A stretch of 64,000 bases of DNA, taken from NCBI RefSeq assembly GCF_002135435.1, contig NZ_NEGK01000001.1, positions 529,827-593,826 of the forward strand. Reading direction: 5' to 3'. The DNA comes from Acinetobacter sp. ANC 3813 (lineage in GTDB: Bacteria; Pseudomonadota; Gammaproteobacteria; Pseudomonadales; Moraxellaceae). The translations under genes and the position numbers were made by a program. The notes beneath the pieces were generated by a model, which saw only the letters and a list, made by a program, of their open reading frames with translations, was not told the origin of the DNA and searched no databases. Below are positions 53,109 to 62,578 of the stretch, piece after piece. Every line of letters begins with the position of its first letter. Position 1 is the first letter of the stretch.

Positions 53109-54899
53109 ATGAATACGGCAATACAAGCAGCTCTCGACCATGCAGTGCAATCCCTTCAAGCCGAAGGTGTACTCCCATCTGACTGGAAAAATACCAGCAC
53201 TTTGACGCGTACCAAAGACCGAAGCCACGGCGATTTTGCGTCAAATATTGCCATGATTGGGTCTAAAGCTGCCGGTATGAAACCGCGTGATTTGGCGGAA
53301 AAAATTATGGCGAGCTTGCCAGAAGTTGCAGACATCAGCAAAGCAGAAATTGCGGGTCCCGGCTTTATCAACTTCTTCTTAAACGCCAATCAGCGTTTTG
53401 CGGTATTGGAACAGATCCAAGCGCAAAAAGATCAGTTTGGCCGTACCCAAGCCAATGCCGGCAAACGCATTCAAGTAGAATTTGTTTCCGCTAACCCGAC
53501 GTCAAGCCTGCATGTGGGCCACGGCCGCGGCGCAGCATACGGCATGACCGTTGCCAATCTGCTTGAAGCGACTGGCGCAAGTGTTGACCGTGAATATTAT
53601 GTTAACGATGCTGGCCGTCAAATGGATATTTTGGCGACTTCGACTTACCTGCGTTATTTAGAGCTGAACGGCCAAGCGCTGGTTTTCCCAAAAAATGCTT
53701 ACCAAGGCGACTACGTCAAAGAAATCGCGCAAAGCATTATTGACCAAGACGGCGATGCTCATGTGCGCCCTGTGGCAGATGTCTATAAAGACGTGCCTGA
53801 AGATGTTCAATATGCAGCTGAATTGGATGCGGACGGCAACAAAGTGGTGCTGTCTGGCGACAAAGAAAAGCACATTGACGGCTTGATCTTCAATTCGCAA
53901 AACTTAATTGGCGAAGGCTACCGTGTATTCCATCAAGCTGCTCTAAAAGCCATTCTTGATGATATCAAAGATGACCTTGGTGAGTTTGGCGTAACCTTCA
54001 ATCAATGGTTCAGCGAAGCATCTTTAACAGAAAAAATTGAAGAAGCGCTGCAGACTTTAGATCAGCGCGGCTTTCTGTACGAAAAAGACGGCAACATCTG
54101 GTTCAAATCGACTGAATTTGGCGATGAAAAAGACCGCGTGGTTAAACGCCGCAACGGTCAAACCACTTACTTTGCTTCTGATATTGCCTATCATCTGAAT
54201 AAGCTTCAGCGCGGCTATACAGATATCGTCGACATTTGGGGTTCTGACCACCATGGTTACATCGCGCGCGTAAAAGCAGCAATTGATGCAATGGGCTACG
54301 ACTCTAAAAAATTAACCGTGCTGCTGGTTCAATTCGTGAGCTTATGGCGCAGCGGTGAAATGGTGCAAATGTCATCACGTTCTGGGCAGTTCGTGACTTT
54401 GCGTGACCTGCGTAAAGAAGTCGGCAACGATGCTGCGCGTTTCTATTACGTCATGCGCAAATCAGAGCAGCATATTGATTTTGACTTAGACTTAGCTGTG
54501 TCACAAAGCAAAGACAATGCGGTGTACTATATTCAATATGCACATGCGCGTATTTGCCGTATGCTGGAAAAAGCTGCAGCGACTGGCGTACAGTTTGATG
54601 TTGCCGCGGCAGCGCAATTTACAGCGAAGCTGGAACTGGAAGCAGAATCTGAGATTCTGGCTAAACTGGCAGCCTATCCTGAAATTGTGGCCCGTGCAGC
54701 CAACAGCTATGAACCGCATCAAGTCGGCAACTATTTGAAAGAATTAGCTGCGCTATTCCACGGCTGGTACAATGAATACAAAGTGCTGGGCGATGATGCA
54801 GAATTGACTCAAGCGCGCTTACTGCTATCTGTAAACGTTCAGCAAGTTATTCGCAACGGCTTAGAGCTATTGGGTGTTTCTGCGCCTGAAGCGATGTAA
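53109..54899 (+). CDS. argS: Arginyl-tRNA synthetase
   Basis: This class Ia synthetase has 596 residues when started at the ATG at 53109. The frame is open upstream to 53037, but those codons do not resemble the ArgRS N-terminus, whereas MNTAIQAALDHAVQSL does. It has the N-terminal Add-1 domain, the HIGH-type motif in SLHVGHGRGAAYG (about 131-143), the KMSKS-equivalent MSSRSGQFVTL, and the anticodon-binding DALR domain at the C-terminus (ending LGVSAPEAM). A SPOR-domain gene follows, a common pairing in this group. Confidence 0.96.
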   Translation: MNTAIQAALDHAVQSLQAEGVLPSDWKNTSTLTRTKDRSHGDFASNIAMIGSKAAGMKPRDLAEKIMASLPEVADISKAEIAGPGFINFFLNANQRFAVLEQIQAQKDQFGRTQANAGKRIQVEFVSANPTSSLHVGHGRGAAYGMTVANLLEATGASVDREYYVNDAGRQMDILATSTYLRYLELNGQALVFPKNAYQGDYVKEIAQSIIDQDGDAHVRPVADVYKDVPEDVQYAAELDADGNKVVLSGDKEKHIDGLIFNSQNLIGEGYRVFHQAALKAILDDIKDDLGEFGVTFNQWFSEASLTEKIEEALQTLDQRGFLYEKDGNIWFKSTEFGDEKDRVVKRRNGQTTYFASDIAYHLNKLQRGYTDIVDIWGSDHHGYIARVKAAIDAMGYDSKKLTVLLVQFVSLWRSGEMVQMSSRSGQFVTLRDLRKEVGNDAARFYYVMRKSEQHIDFDLDLAVSQSKDNAVYYIQYAHARICRMLEKAAATGVQFDVAAAAQFTAKLELEAESEILAKLAAYPEIVARAANSYEPHQVGNYLKELAALFHGWYNEYKVLGDDAELTQARLLLSVNVQQVIRNGLELLGVSAPEAM

Positions 54900-55037
54900 G
54901 CGTAGCCAGAATACTGTTCACAGCATTCCTTTGCAGTACCGATCTGAGGGTCTGTATCTGCAAAGCTCGGCTACACAGCGATAAGGCTGAAAACCGTGCC
55001 CTTGGCGGCATATTTATTAGAATAATGAGGTTCCCAC

Positions 55038-55640
55038 GTGTTTGGAAAAACGCAGCGCGGTGTATCTGAACGGCCCAATAAGCCGAAAAAACCATTAATT
55101 CCCGCTTGGCTGGGAACCTTGGTCATTATCTTGATCATCTTAAGTTTTCTGGTGGCGCTGATGCTCTGGAAACCTTGGGAACCTGTAAAGCCTAAAAATC
55201 AAGTCAGCCCTGAGCATGCGCCGGAAGAAACCAATAAAGACTACCGTTTTTATGATCTGCTGCCGCAGCAGCAAGTCACGCCTATTCCTGAGCAAGCCAT
55301 CCCTGAAACAAAAGATGAAGGGACCGTGGTCATTGTTGAAGCGCCTAAAGAAGAAGCACCTGCTGTTAGCTCAGCAGAGGATGATAGCCAAGACAGCGCG
55401 CCTGCTCCAGTTTCCAGCTATATTCTGCAAGTCCGCAGCTACGATGACCCTGATCAGGCAGATGCGCGCCGCGCTGAAATCATTCTGAATGGCTTATCGG
55501 CAGATGTGGTACAAACTACTGAAAATGGCAAAGTCTGGTACCGCGTGGTGTCGGGTCCTTATACTTCACAAGAAGCAGCTGTTATTGCACAGCAGACTTT
55601 GCAGCACAGCGGCATCGATTCCATTGTGGTCAAACGCTAA
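55038..55640 (+). CDS. SPOR-domain inner-membrane protein
   Basis: The 200 residues start at GTG (ATGAGG ten bases ahead; no ATG fits). They comprise a basic N-terminus, one transmembrane helix (about 24-45), a Pro/Glu-rich periplasmic linker, and a C-terminal SPOR domain (about 125-200, YILQVRSYDDPDQADARRAEI…WYRVVSGPYTS). SPOR domains bind denuded septal glycan, so a FtsN-like or accessory division role at midcell is likely. It lies downstream of argS by 138 bases. Confidence 0.9.
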   Translation: MFGKTQRGVSERPNKPKKPLIPAWLGTLVIILIILSFLVALMLWKPWEPVKPKNQVSPEHAPEETNKDYRFYDLLPQQQVTPIPEQAIPETKDEGTVVIVEAPKEEAPAVSSAEDDSQDSAPAPVSSYILQVRSYDDPDQADARRAEIILNGLSADVVQTTENGKVWYRVVSGPYTSQEAAVIAQQTLQHSGIDSIVVKR

Positions 55641-55647
55641 TCTTGCA

Positions 55648-55680
55648 TAAAAAAAGCGCCTCGAATGAGGCGTTTTTTTT
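55648..55680. terminator. Terminator after the SPOR gene
   Basis: CGCCTC / GAGGCG stem with a GAAT loop, flanked by seven A and eight T. It is followed at once by a dispersed repeat. Confidence 0.88.
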
Positions 55681-55689
55681 ATGCTTTTA

Positions 55690-55771
55690 CTCCCCCCTTT
55701 CATAAAGGGGGAACGAGGGGGATTTATATGACAATCCTCCCCTAACTCCTCCTTTGTCAAAGGAGGGGGAT
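55690..55771. repeat. Hairpin-rich dispersed intergenic repeat, long copy
   Basis: Two tandem hairpins: CCCCCTTT-CAT-AAAGGGGG and then CCTCCTTTG-T-CAAAGGAGG. A further pairing is possible between GGGGGATT and AATCCTCCCC. The second half (about 55733-55770) matches another copy at 61893-61930. Both lie just behind terminators between convergent genes. Confidence 0.7.
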
Positions 55772-55776
55772 TTTTG

Positions 55777-56628
55777 TTAAAGCGTATGCCCCATCGCTTT
55801 ACCCATCACCACGGCAGAATTGGCCTTAAAGGCTGCATCCCACTGCATTTTATTTTCTTCAAATAACACCACGGCGGTAGAGCCTAAATAGAAACGGCCC
55901 AATTCTGCGCCTTTTTCTAGATGCAAATGATGCTGATTCAGCTCTAAACGCCCAGTCGGCTTCACTTTACCTGTTGCCACTGTTTCAATGCCTGCAACGA
56001 TCATTGCGCCTACTAAAACCACAGCCATACGGCCCAGCTCTGTATCAAATAAGCACACCATGCGCTCATTGCGGGCAAATAAACCTGGAATGTTTTCTGC
56101 CGTGGTTTGGTTTACAGAGAACAGCTCGCCCGGCACATACAAGGTTTCAGTCAATGTGCCGGCAAAAGGCATGTGCACGCGGTGGTAATCTTTAGGGGAC
56201 AAATACACTGTAGCGAACTGGCCATTTTTAAATGGCTCAGCCAATTGCGGATCTGCAATCAGTTTTTCTACCGAAAAGCTCTGGCCTTTGGCTTGAAAAA
56301 TATCGCCTTCTTCAATTTTGCCCAGCTGAGAAATTGCGCCATCTGCAGGCGATACAATGCTGGATGCATCAGCATCAATGTCACGCACGCCGTCTTTTAA
56401 AGAACGGGTAAAAAACTCATTGAAGGATTTGAACTTCAATGCATTGCTTTGCTCTGCAATAGACATATCAATGCCATATTGCGCTTTGAACGCAGTAATG
56501 ACTGCATTTTTCAGCACTGGATGCTCACTGGCTGCAACTTTGCCAATCACACGGGACAATTTATGCTGCGGCACAACACGCTGCGCCTGAATGAAAATTT
56601 GTTTTTTTAATCGTGATGTGATGCTCAA
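55777..56628 (-). CDS. psd: Phosphatidylserine decarboxylase proenzyme
   Basis: Psd makes phosphatidylethanolamine in the inner membrane. The 283-residue proenzyme carries the self-cleavage motif FYLGSTAVV, in which the serine of LGST becomes the pyruvoyl group. It also has the catalytic triad segments around [21 protein letters not shown] and [13 protein letters not shown]. The start ATG overlaps the stop of the sulfurtransferase gene by four bases, indicating translational coupling. It converges on the SPOR gene. Confidence 0.96.
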   Translation of the reverse strand: MSITSRLKKQIFIQAQRVVPQHKLSRVIGKVAASEHPVLKNAVITAFKAQYGIDMSIAEQSNALKFKSFNEFFTRSLKDGVRDIDADASSIVSPADGAISQLGKIEEGDIFQAKGQSFSVEKLIADPQLAEPFKNGQFATVYLSPKDYHRVHMPFAGTLTETLYVPGELFSVNQTTAENIPGLFARNERMVCLFDTELGRMAVVLVGAMIVAGIETVATGKVKPTGRLELNQHHLHLEKGAELGRFYLGSTAVVLFEENKMQWDAAFKANSAVVMGKAMGHTL

Positions 56629-57473
56629 GACGGCAACTCTCCAGTAATGACAGGGCTATCCAGACGATTGCCCCATTCGCTCCACGCACCATCATAAGCC
56701 TGAATATTCCAGCCCAGAAGGCGGCCTATAATATAGGCAAGCCCTGAACGGTGATGAGACTGACAGTAAACCACCACGGGTTCATTGAAATTGAATCCCA
56801 GCTGTTCTAAGCGCTGCTGCGTGCGTTCCAAGGGATGCAATTTTAAATGATTTTGCCGGTTTAGGGCAGTACTCCATTCAAAATGAAGTGCGCCGGGAAT
56901 GTGACCGCCGCGTCTAGCAGCTAAACGCAGGCCGGTATATTCATCTTCTGTACGGCAATCCCACACTTGCACGGCATCTTGACTGACTTTATCCAGCAGC
57001 TGCTCATAATCTGTATGATACTGATTTTTATTCTCTAAATTAACAGAAAGCAGATGATCTACAGGCTGAACCGTTTCGACTTCTGATGTTGTCGGCAGAC
57101 CTGCGCCCAGCCATGCATGAATGCCGCCATTCAATAGGCTGGTATGTTCAAAGCCAAGGCAATGCAGATTCCAGATCAAACGCCCTGCCCACGCGCCGCC
57201 TTCATCGTCATACACCACCACATGATGATCTGGACTGATATTCAAATGGCGGATCAGCACCTCTAAGCCCGCCTGATCAGGCAATAGGCCGGTCGCCTGC
57301 TCTTCTTGGCGCACCAGTAAACTAGGCTTCATATGCACCGCATGCGGGATGTGCAGCTGCTCATACACAGAGCTGCGGCATAAATCGATAATTCTCAGTT
57401 TTTCGTGGCCTAAATACGGCACCAAGTCTTCGGCTTCTATCAATAGCCCTAAATTTAAAGCAGCTTCAGTCAT
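56625..57473 (-). CDS. Two-domain rhodanese sulfurtransferase (SseA-like)
   Basis: The 282 residues form two rhodanese domains. The N-terminal one lacks a catalytic cysteine ([15 protein letters not shown]). The C-terminal one has the active-site loop [14 protein letters not shown], with Cys about 239 as the persulfide carrier. The typical SseA loop is CGSGVTA, so the HH-containing variant here may alter the acceptor. [11 protein letters not shown] near 168 is the conserved second-domain entry. It is coupled to psd by a four-base overlap. Confidence 0.88.
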   Translation of the reverse strand: MTEAALNLGLLIEAEDLVPYLGHEKLRIIDLCRSSVYEQLHIPHAVHMKPSLLVRQEEQATGLLPDQAGLEVLIRHLNISPDHHVVVYDDEGGAWAGRLIWNLHCLGFEHTSLLNGGIHAWLGAGLPTTSEVETVQPVDHLLSVNLENKNQYHTDYEQLLDKVSQDAVQVWDCRTEDEYTGLRLAARRGGHIPGALHFEWSTALNRQNHLKLHPLERTQQRLEQLGFNFNEPVVVYCQSHHRSGLAYIIGRLLGWNIQAYDGAWSEWGNRLDSPVITGELPS

Positions 57474-57572
57474 CGCTATTCGGTGATTAATCTATCTATT
57501 TAGATTGATCTTAGCATAACTGCATTTCAGCACTATGCTGAAATTTTGCATTCCTTTAGCAAAACTGCAGAT

Positions 57573-57603
57573 ATAAAAAAAGCCGAACCGCAGTTCAGCC
57601 TTT
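57573..57603 (-). terminator. Terminator after pncB
   Basis: GCCGAAC / GTTCAGC stem with one mismatch and a CGCA loop between A and T runs, 15 bases past the pncB stop. Confidence 0.75.
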
Positions 57604-57618
57604 GACGCATATTGGCAA

Positions 57619-58827
57619 TTAAGCCTGTTCTTCCTGAATATCAAATACCTGACGCAAATAGGCCAAGAAAGTGTCATTATCCGTCATGGTTTTGCCTGGG
57701 CTGTCCGAGATTTTCGCCACAGACTGGCCATTGCATTCCACCAGTTTCAGCACAATATTCAGCGGAGTCTGCCCCATATCATTGGTTAAATTGGTGCCGA
57801 TACCAAAACTGACTTGGAAACGGTCTTTGAAGTAATTATGCAGGGCCCATGCTTTTTCTAAATTCAAGCCGTCACTGAAGGTCAGCATTTTAGAGCGGGT
57901 GTCAATTTTCAGCTTTTTATAATGCGCATAAGCTTTGTCGCCCCAAACAAAGGGATCACCGCTGTCATGGCGCAAGCCGTCAAACAGTTTGGCAAAATAC
58001 AGGTCAAAATCACGCAGGAATGCATCCATGCCGACCACATCGGTCAAGGCAATACCCAAGTCACCGCGGTATTCCTGCACCCAAGTTTCCAAGGCCGCCT
58101 TTTGAAAATTGCGCAGGCGAACATCCAAAGCCTGGAAAGCCTGTAAAAATTCATGCGCCATGGTGCCAATCGGGGTCAGATTCAAATCTTTAGCAATCAG
58201 CACATTGCTGGTGCCGCGGAAAATATTCGGCGCAGCACGATTGAACTCTTCAATCACATGCTTTTGCCAAATATAGCTGTAACGGCGGCGGGTGCCGAAA
58301 TCGGACACCAAAAATGGCGGATCATTTGGATTCTGCACAGCTTCATACTGCTGAAGCAGCGCAACTTTTGCCGCTAGGCGGCGCTCGCCTTCTGCCTGCA
58401 CGTCTGCAGAATTCATGCGTTTAAAATACAGCTCATTGACAATCGCGAGAACAAAGATCTCAAACATCATGGCCTGAACCATTGGGCCTTCTACCCAAAT
58501 ATCCAAACGGCCTTCGCTATCGATGCCTGCCTTAATAAAGCGGCGCTTCAGCTGGAACAATTCCAGATAATCGACAAAATCGCTTTTGATAAACCGCAGG
58601 CTGCGTAAATAGATCAGTTCATCTTCACCGAATTTTAATTGGCACAGATGGTCCAGCTGTTCATTCAAATCGTCCAGAATATCCGTCAGCGGATAGACCG
58701 TATCTTCTAGATTCCTGCAACGGAAATGGTAAACACTATGTGTTTGCGGAAATTTGTGCAGCACCACTTGCAGCATGGTGAATTTGTACAAGTCAGTGTC
58801 TAGCAAGGATTGAATGATTGGAGCCAT
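57619..58827 (-). CDS. pncB: Nicotinate phosphoribosyltransferase
   Basis: PncB salvages nicotinate into NAD via nicotinate mononucleotide. The 402 residues show the N-terminal [16 protein letters not shown] motif, FGTRRRYSY (about 176-184) of the active site with its phosphorylated histidine further on ([14 protein letters not shown]), and the late SDGLNLEKA and GIGTNLTND phosphate-binding segments. It is complete and transcribed alone with its own terminator. Confidence 0.96.
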   Translation of the reverse strand: MAPIIQSLLDTDLYKFTMLQVVLHKFPQTHSVYHFRCRNLEDTVYPLTDILDDLNEQLDHLCQLKFGEDELIYLRSLRFIKSDFVDYLELFQLKRRFIKAGIDSEGRLDIWVEGPMVQAMMFEIFVLAIVNELYFKRMNSADVQAEGERRLAAKVALLQQYEAVQNPNDPPFLVSDFGTRRRYSYIWQKHVIEEFNRAAPNIFRGTSNVLIAKDLNLTPIGTMAHEFLQAFQALDVRLRNFQKAALETWVQEYRGDLGIALTDVVGMDAFLRDFDLYFAKLFDGLRHDSGDPFVWGDKAYAHYKKLKIDTRSKMLTFSDGLNLEKAWALHNYFKDRFQVSFGIGTNLTNDMGQTPLNIVLKLVECNGQSVAKISDSPGKTMTDNDTFLAYLRQVFDIQEEQA

Positions 58828-58942
58828 ATCTCTGAAAATTTCGCTGTGCTTTTTGCATTAAAGCATACTTTGCCTAGCGATATTGCAAGTTTTACGTACA
58901 GCCAATTGAATTCTAGACCAAAGTTTCAGTTGATCTGCTTAA

Positions 58943-59473
58943 TTATTTTGCGCCTGCCGCTGTGTCTTTTTCCAGAGCCGCAATAATTTGCTGCAGCTGT
59001 TTTTCCTGTCCAATCACCTGCGCGAATTCAGCCGCGGTCTTCTGTCCGCTTTTTTGCCCATTGGCATCACAGTCGACTTTACGCAGCTGTTTGGCAATGG
59101 CAAATTCCATCTTGAATAAAGCGCCCATCAATGCGGTATTGCCCTTGCTGTCACGCGCGCAGCGGTCGGCACCATGCGCCAATAACGAGGTGACAATATT
59201 CTGATGGCCATAATAAGTCGCCATCATTAATGGCGTGAAGCCTGAAGCATTGCGCACGTCAACGGGGAAACAATGCTTGAGAAATTCGTTGGTGACTTCT
59301 TCATTGCCTGTTTTGGCCGCGGCAAAGAAGATGTCGATCAATTCCTGTTGTGAGGTCATCTGAACATCTGCAGCGGTTTTAGCGGGGGAGATATCCTGTG
59401 CAATGGCTACATTTGCGAATGCGCAACTCACCGCAAGAATACTGGCTAAAAATGTACGTTGCATAATGCTCAT
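58943..59473 (-). CDS. Periplasmic ankyrin-repeat protein downstream of the catalase
   Basis: Started at the ATG at 59473, behind GGAG, the protein has 176 residues with a signal peptide (MSIMQRTFLASILAVSCAFANVAIA). Ankyrin repeats follow: ELIDIFFAAAKTGNEEVTNEFLKH, NASGFTPLMMATYYGHQNIVTSLLAHGAD, and DSKGNTALMGALFKMEFAIAKQLRK. The ATG 20 codons upstream was rejected because the signal peptide would be buried. It is the equivalent of AnkB, needed for full KatB activity in Pseudomonas aeruginosa. It lies 190 bases behind the secreted catalase. Confidence 0.85.
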   Translation of the reverse strand: MSIMQRTFLASILAVSCAFANVAIAQDISPAKTAADVQMTSQQELIDIFFAAAKTGNEEVTNEFLKHCFPVDVRNASGFTPLMMATYYGHQNIVTSLLAHGADRCARDSKGNTALMGALFKMEFAIAKQLRKVDCDANGQKSGQKTAAEFAQVIGQEKQLQQIIAALEKDTAAGAK

Positions 59474-59662
59474 GATGAACTCCAACAGAAATCGAATAGA
59501 AAATTGAATTGGAAATAATTCATTCTGTGACATTCAAAGAATGAAAAGCAGCGCCTGTAAAACCCACCCTAGGATTGCAGGAAAGGTATAGAGTTTTACA
59601 GGACTTTCTGTAGGTGATGCTTTTTAAATCCTAGTCACCAATCTGATTCAGACCAATCGGGA

Positions 59663-61189
59663 TTAGTCTTTCAGCTGTGCAGCTTTCGCTTTAACAGTCG
59701 CCAAGTTGCCGTTTACCGCTTTAGTCATACGCGTACCGTAGTCAGCATCTGCTTTGTAGAAGTAAGACAGCATGATGTGCTTGGTTTCAGAATCTTTCAC
59801 ATTGCCCAAGTCAGCCGCCAAGTTCATGATTAAATCGTCTTTTTCTTTAGCAGTGTATGAACGGTAAAGCTCACCCGCTTGCTTGAAGTTTTGCTCTTTA
59901 ACCGCAGCTTGCTGAACAGTGCCAGACAATGGAGTTTGTACCGCACGCGCTTTCGCAGTTGCTGGTTTTGGCTCAATGCGGCTTGGTTCATAGTTCACGT
60001 TAGATGAAGTACCGCCAACGTTCATGTAGCCATCTTGGTTGTTATTGTTAACAGCAACCACTGGACGGTTTACAGGAAGCATTTGGTGGTTCGCGCCTAA
60101 ACGGTACATTTGCGTATCTGAGTAAGAGAAGATACGGCCTTGTAATAGACGGTCTTCAGATGGCTCGATACCTGGTACAAGGTTACCCGGAGCTAAAGCA
60201 ACTTGTTCCGTTTCTTGGAAGAAGTTTTTCGGCATACGGTTCAGCGTCAAAGTACCCACTTTAGTTTCTGGAACTAGGTTTGTAGGCCAGATTTTCGTTG
60301 GATCCAATGGATCGAACTCCAAGCTGTTTAAATCTTTAGGGTCCATTACTTGGATGTAAAGATCCCATTTCGGGAAGTTGCCCGCGTTGATGTTCTTGTA
60401 AAGATCATTCGTTAAGTGGTTGAAGTCTTTACCTTGCAGCTCAGCAGCTTCTTTAACGTTAAGACCCTTCACGCCCTGTTTAGAACGGAAGTTGAATTTA
60501 ACGTATTTGTATTCGCCTTTATCGTTATAAAGTTTGAATGCGTGTACGCCAAAACCGTCTTGTTCGCGATAGCTCGTCGGAACACCTTCTTTACCATAAA
60601 CATGAGTGATCATGTTGGTTGCCCAAGGCTGGCTAGACAAGAAGTCAAATACGCGGTTTGCGTCTTGCATGTTGTCGATTGGGCTTGGCTTCATGGCGTG
60701 AATGAAGTCAGGGAATTTGATTGCATCACGGATGAAGAAGACTGGAGATTGGTTACCCACTAAATCCCAGTTACCTTCTTGCGTGTAGAACTTGATCGCG
60801 AAGCCGTGCGGGTCACGTAAAGTTTCTGGAGAATGCTTACCGTGAATTACTGTAGAGAAACGTAAGAAAACTGGAGTTTTCGTACCGCCCTTGAAAAGTG
60901 AAGCAACAGTAAGATCAGACAAATCTTTCGTTGCAACGAACTCACCATAAGCGCCTGTACCGCGTGCATGCACTACACGCTCAGGAATACGCTCACGGCC
61001 AAAACGCTGTAATTTTTGTACTAATTGAACATCTTGAAGTAAAACTGAACCGTTTGGACCCGCAGTAATCGAGTTCTGGTTGTCGCCTACTGGCGCACCA
61101 TTGTCTTTGGTTAATGGCGCTGCTTGAGCCGCCGCTGTTGCTGTTGCCAACATGGCAACAAGTAAAGAACGCTTAAACATCGTCTTCAT
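59663..61189 (-). CDS. Periplasmic clade-type heme catalase (KatB-like)
   Basis: The 508 residues have a Sec signal peptide (cleavage near 24, AAQAA-P). The distal heme histidine is His74 in RVVHARGTGAYG, followed by the asparagine side around DLVGNQSPVFFIRDAIKFPDFIH. The proximal heme tyrosine is in RIFSYSDTQMYRLGANH, with further conserved residues in NVNYEPSRIEPKP. Export of a monofunctional catalase is the KatB pattern, as is the ankyrin gene just behind it. It probably guards the periplasm against external peroxide. A good sigma-70 promoter is visible upstream. Confidence 0.92.
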   Translation of the reverse strand: MKTMFKRSLLVAMLATATAAAQAAPLTKDNGAPVGDNQNSITAGPNGSVLLQDVQLVQKLQRFGRERIPERVVHARGTGAYGEFVATKDLSDLTVASLFKGGTKTPVFLRFSTVIHGKHSPETLRDPHGFAIKFYTQEGNWDLVGNQSPVFFIRDAIKFPDFIHAMKPSPIDNMQDANRVFDFLSSQPWATNMITHVYGKEGVPTSYREQDGFGVHAFKLYNDKGEYKYVKFNFRSKQGVKGLNVKEAAELQGKDFNHLTNDLYKNINAGNFPKWDLYIQVMDPKDLNSLEFDPLDPTKIWPTNLVPETKVGTLTLNRMPKNFFQETEQVALAPGNLVPGIEPSEDRLLQGRIFSYSDTQMYRLGANHQMLPVNRPVVAVNNNNQDGYMNVGGTSSNVNYEPSRIEPKPATAKARAVQTPLSGTVQQAAVKEQNFKQAGELYRSYTAKEKDDLIMNLAADLGNVKDSETKHIMLSYFYKADADYGTRMTKAVNGNLATVKAKAAQLKD

Positions 61190-61220
61190 CTCACTATAAT
61201 TGATCCTTTCCTGCTCCGCT

Positions 61221-61248
61221 AAGATAGCCAGTCTTTTTAAATTGTCAA
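61221..61248 (-). promoter_or_regulatory. Promoter of the catalase gene
   Basis: On the minus strand a perfect -35 TTGACA (61243-61248), a 16-base spacer and a -10 TATCTT (61221-61226) stand about 32 bases before the ATG. The AT-rich stretch upstream of the -35 could hold an OxyR site, but I see no convincing full motif. Confidence 0.6.
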
Positions 61249-61410
61249 AACAGATAATACTTATGATTTCAATCGCTTTAACAGATTGATTATTTTTTAT
61301 TTTATTTTTTTCAAAACATTAGCCACCGACAAACCGCAAAAAACGTATAGCCATGCAGCCAATTTGCTACAATCCACACTTGCCCAATTCAGCAGGAAAT
61401 AAAACCCCGT

Positions 61411-61851
61411 ATGCGTGCCTTATTACAGCGTGTTCTAGAAGCGAAAGTCGTCGTTGATGGCGAAACTACTGGTGAAATTCAGCACGGAATTTTGGTTTTT
61501 CTAGGCATAGGCAAAGAAGATACGCTAGAGAAAGGGCAAAAACTGATTGATAAGATCTTAAAATACCGTTTCTTTGATGATGAGCAAGGCAAAATGGGCT
61601 GGAATGTCAGCCAAGCAGGCGGCGGCGTATTATTGGTCTCACAATTTACCCTGATGGCGCAAACGCAAAAAGGGCTGCGTCCTGATTTTGGTCCAGCCAT
61701 GCCGCCAAGCGATGCCAAAGCGCTGTACGAACAATTGGTCGGCTATGCAAAAAGCCAATTTGAAAATGTGCAAACCGGTATTTTTGCCGCAGATATGAAA
61801 GTGCATTTGGTCAATGACGGCCCCGTGACCTTCAATTTAGACGTTGAATAA
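61411..61851 (+). CDS. dtd: D-aminoacyl-tRNA deacylase
   Basis: Dtd removes D-amino acids mischarged to tRNA. In its 146 residues the start MRALLQRVLEAKVVVDGE, the catalytic SQFTL motif (LLVSQFTLMAQTQKG, about 76-90) and the Gly-cisPro motif (near NDGPVTFNLDV at the end) are intact. It acts on tRNA as a homodimer. It stands alone and converges on the SCP2 gene across a bidirectional terminator. Confidence 0.96.
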   Translation: MRALLQRVLEAKVVVDGETTGEIQHGILVFLGIGKEDTLEKGQKLIDKILKYRFFDDEQGKMGWNVSQAGGGVLLVSQFTLMAQTQKGLRPDFGPAMPPSDAKALYEQLVGYAKSQFENVQTGIFAADMKVHLVNDGPVTFNLDVE

Positions 61852-61861
61852 GCGCCAGACA

Positions 61862-61891
61862 TAAAAAAGCCCTCCAGATGAGGGCTTTTTT
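61862..61891. terminator. Bidirectional terminator between dtd and the SCP2 gene
   Basis: AAAAAAGCCCTC / GAGGGCTTTTTT stem with a five-base loop, ten bases past the dtd stop. Confidence 0.9.
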
Positions 61892-61892
61892 A

Positions 61893-61930
61893 AATCCTCC
61901 CCTAGCCCCTCCTTTTTTAAAGGAGGGGAA
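61893..61930. repeat. Hairpin-rich dispersed intergenic repeat, short copy
   Basis: Reads AAATCCTCCCCTAGCCCCTC… and ends in a CCCCTCCTTT / AAAGGAGGGG hairpin. It matches the second half of the element at 55690-55771 in nearly every position, and again lies immediately after a terminator. Confidence 0.7.
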
Positions 61931-61944
61931 ACAAGGAGTAAATC

Positions 61945-62424
61945 TTACTTGCCTGTTTTTTCTTTAATAAAACGGCGGGCAATTTTAATTTTTTCTTTCA
62001 CTGGTTTCGGCAATTTTGGCGGAATCAGCTTAGCAGCTTGGTTAAACCACACCAATAGGCCAAAGTCGCCTTCCATTTTAATGCTGCCGTTTTGCATGCC
62101 CGTCATGAATGCAGTCGGATCACCTTTCATTAAGGTTTTTACACCCTGCTCGCTGTCCGCAAACTGCAAAATGAAATCCGCTTTTTCAGCATCGCCAGAG
62201 ACTGTGTCAATTTGTCCATTGTTTACAATAATTTGACGCGCCAAGCCTAAGTCTGTACCAATCTGAATACGGAACTGGCGCTCATGAACCAATTCAATAA
62301 ATTTAGGGCTGGTGCGTGCAAGCTGCTTCATGCGCAGCGCTAAACCAGCAACCAGTAAGTCCAGCGGGTCCGTGCTGACATCAACCAGCGGCAGCTTTAC
62401 GACAGGGATTGATGATAGTTTCAT
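61945..62424 (-). CDS. SCP2 sterol-binding-domain protein
   Basis: The 159 residues have the SCP2 fold pattern: KFIELVHERQFRIQIGTDLGLARQIIVNNGQI, then KADFILQFADSEQGVKTLMKGDPTAFMTGMQNGSIKMEGDFGLLVWFNQAAKLI. It has no signal peptide. Such proteins bind acyl chains or isoprenoids (for example the UbiJ group in ubiquinone synthesis). Here there is no ubi gene nearby, so the lipid partner is unknown. It converges on dtd. Confidence 0.82.
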   Translation of the reverse strand: MKLSSIPVVKLPLVDVSTDPLDLLVAGLALRMKQLARTSPKFIELVHERQFRIQIGTDLGLARQIIVNNGQIDTVSGDAEKADFILQFADSEQGVKTLMKGDPTAFMTGMQNGSIKMEGDFGLLVWFNQAAKLIPPKLPKPVKEKIKIARRFIKEKTGK

Positions 62425-62529
62425 GACTTTGAGCCTATTGTAATTGTTGGAAAATTGACTGCCTCATCCTACCATAACTTCTAATTTCAGGCGTATGGCT
62501 TTGTATAATAATTATCGAGGCGCAATAGA

Positions 62530-62561
62530 TAAAAAAATGCGCCCCAAGGCGCATTTTTTTA
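62530..62561 (-). terminator. Terminator after the small membrane-protein gene
   Basis: AAAAAAATGCGCC / GGCGCATTTTTTT stem with a CCAA loop, about 18 bases past the stop. Confidence 0.9.
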
Positions 62562-62578
62562 ACAAACTGTTTGAGGAC

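Noticed and set aside
61190..61300. OxyR operator upstream of the catalase gene
   Set aside because: Only fragments such as ATA-N5-TAT are present, not the spaced four-part motif. The promoter alone is reported.
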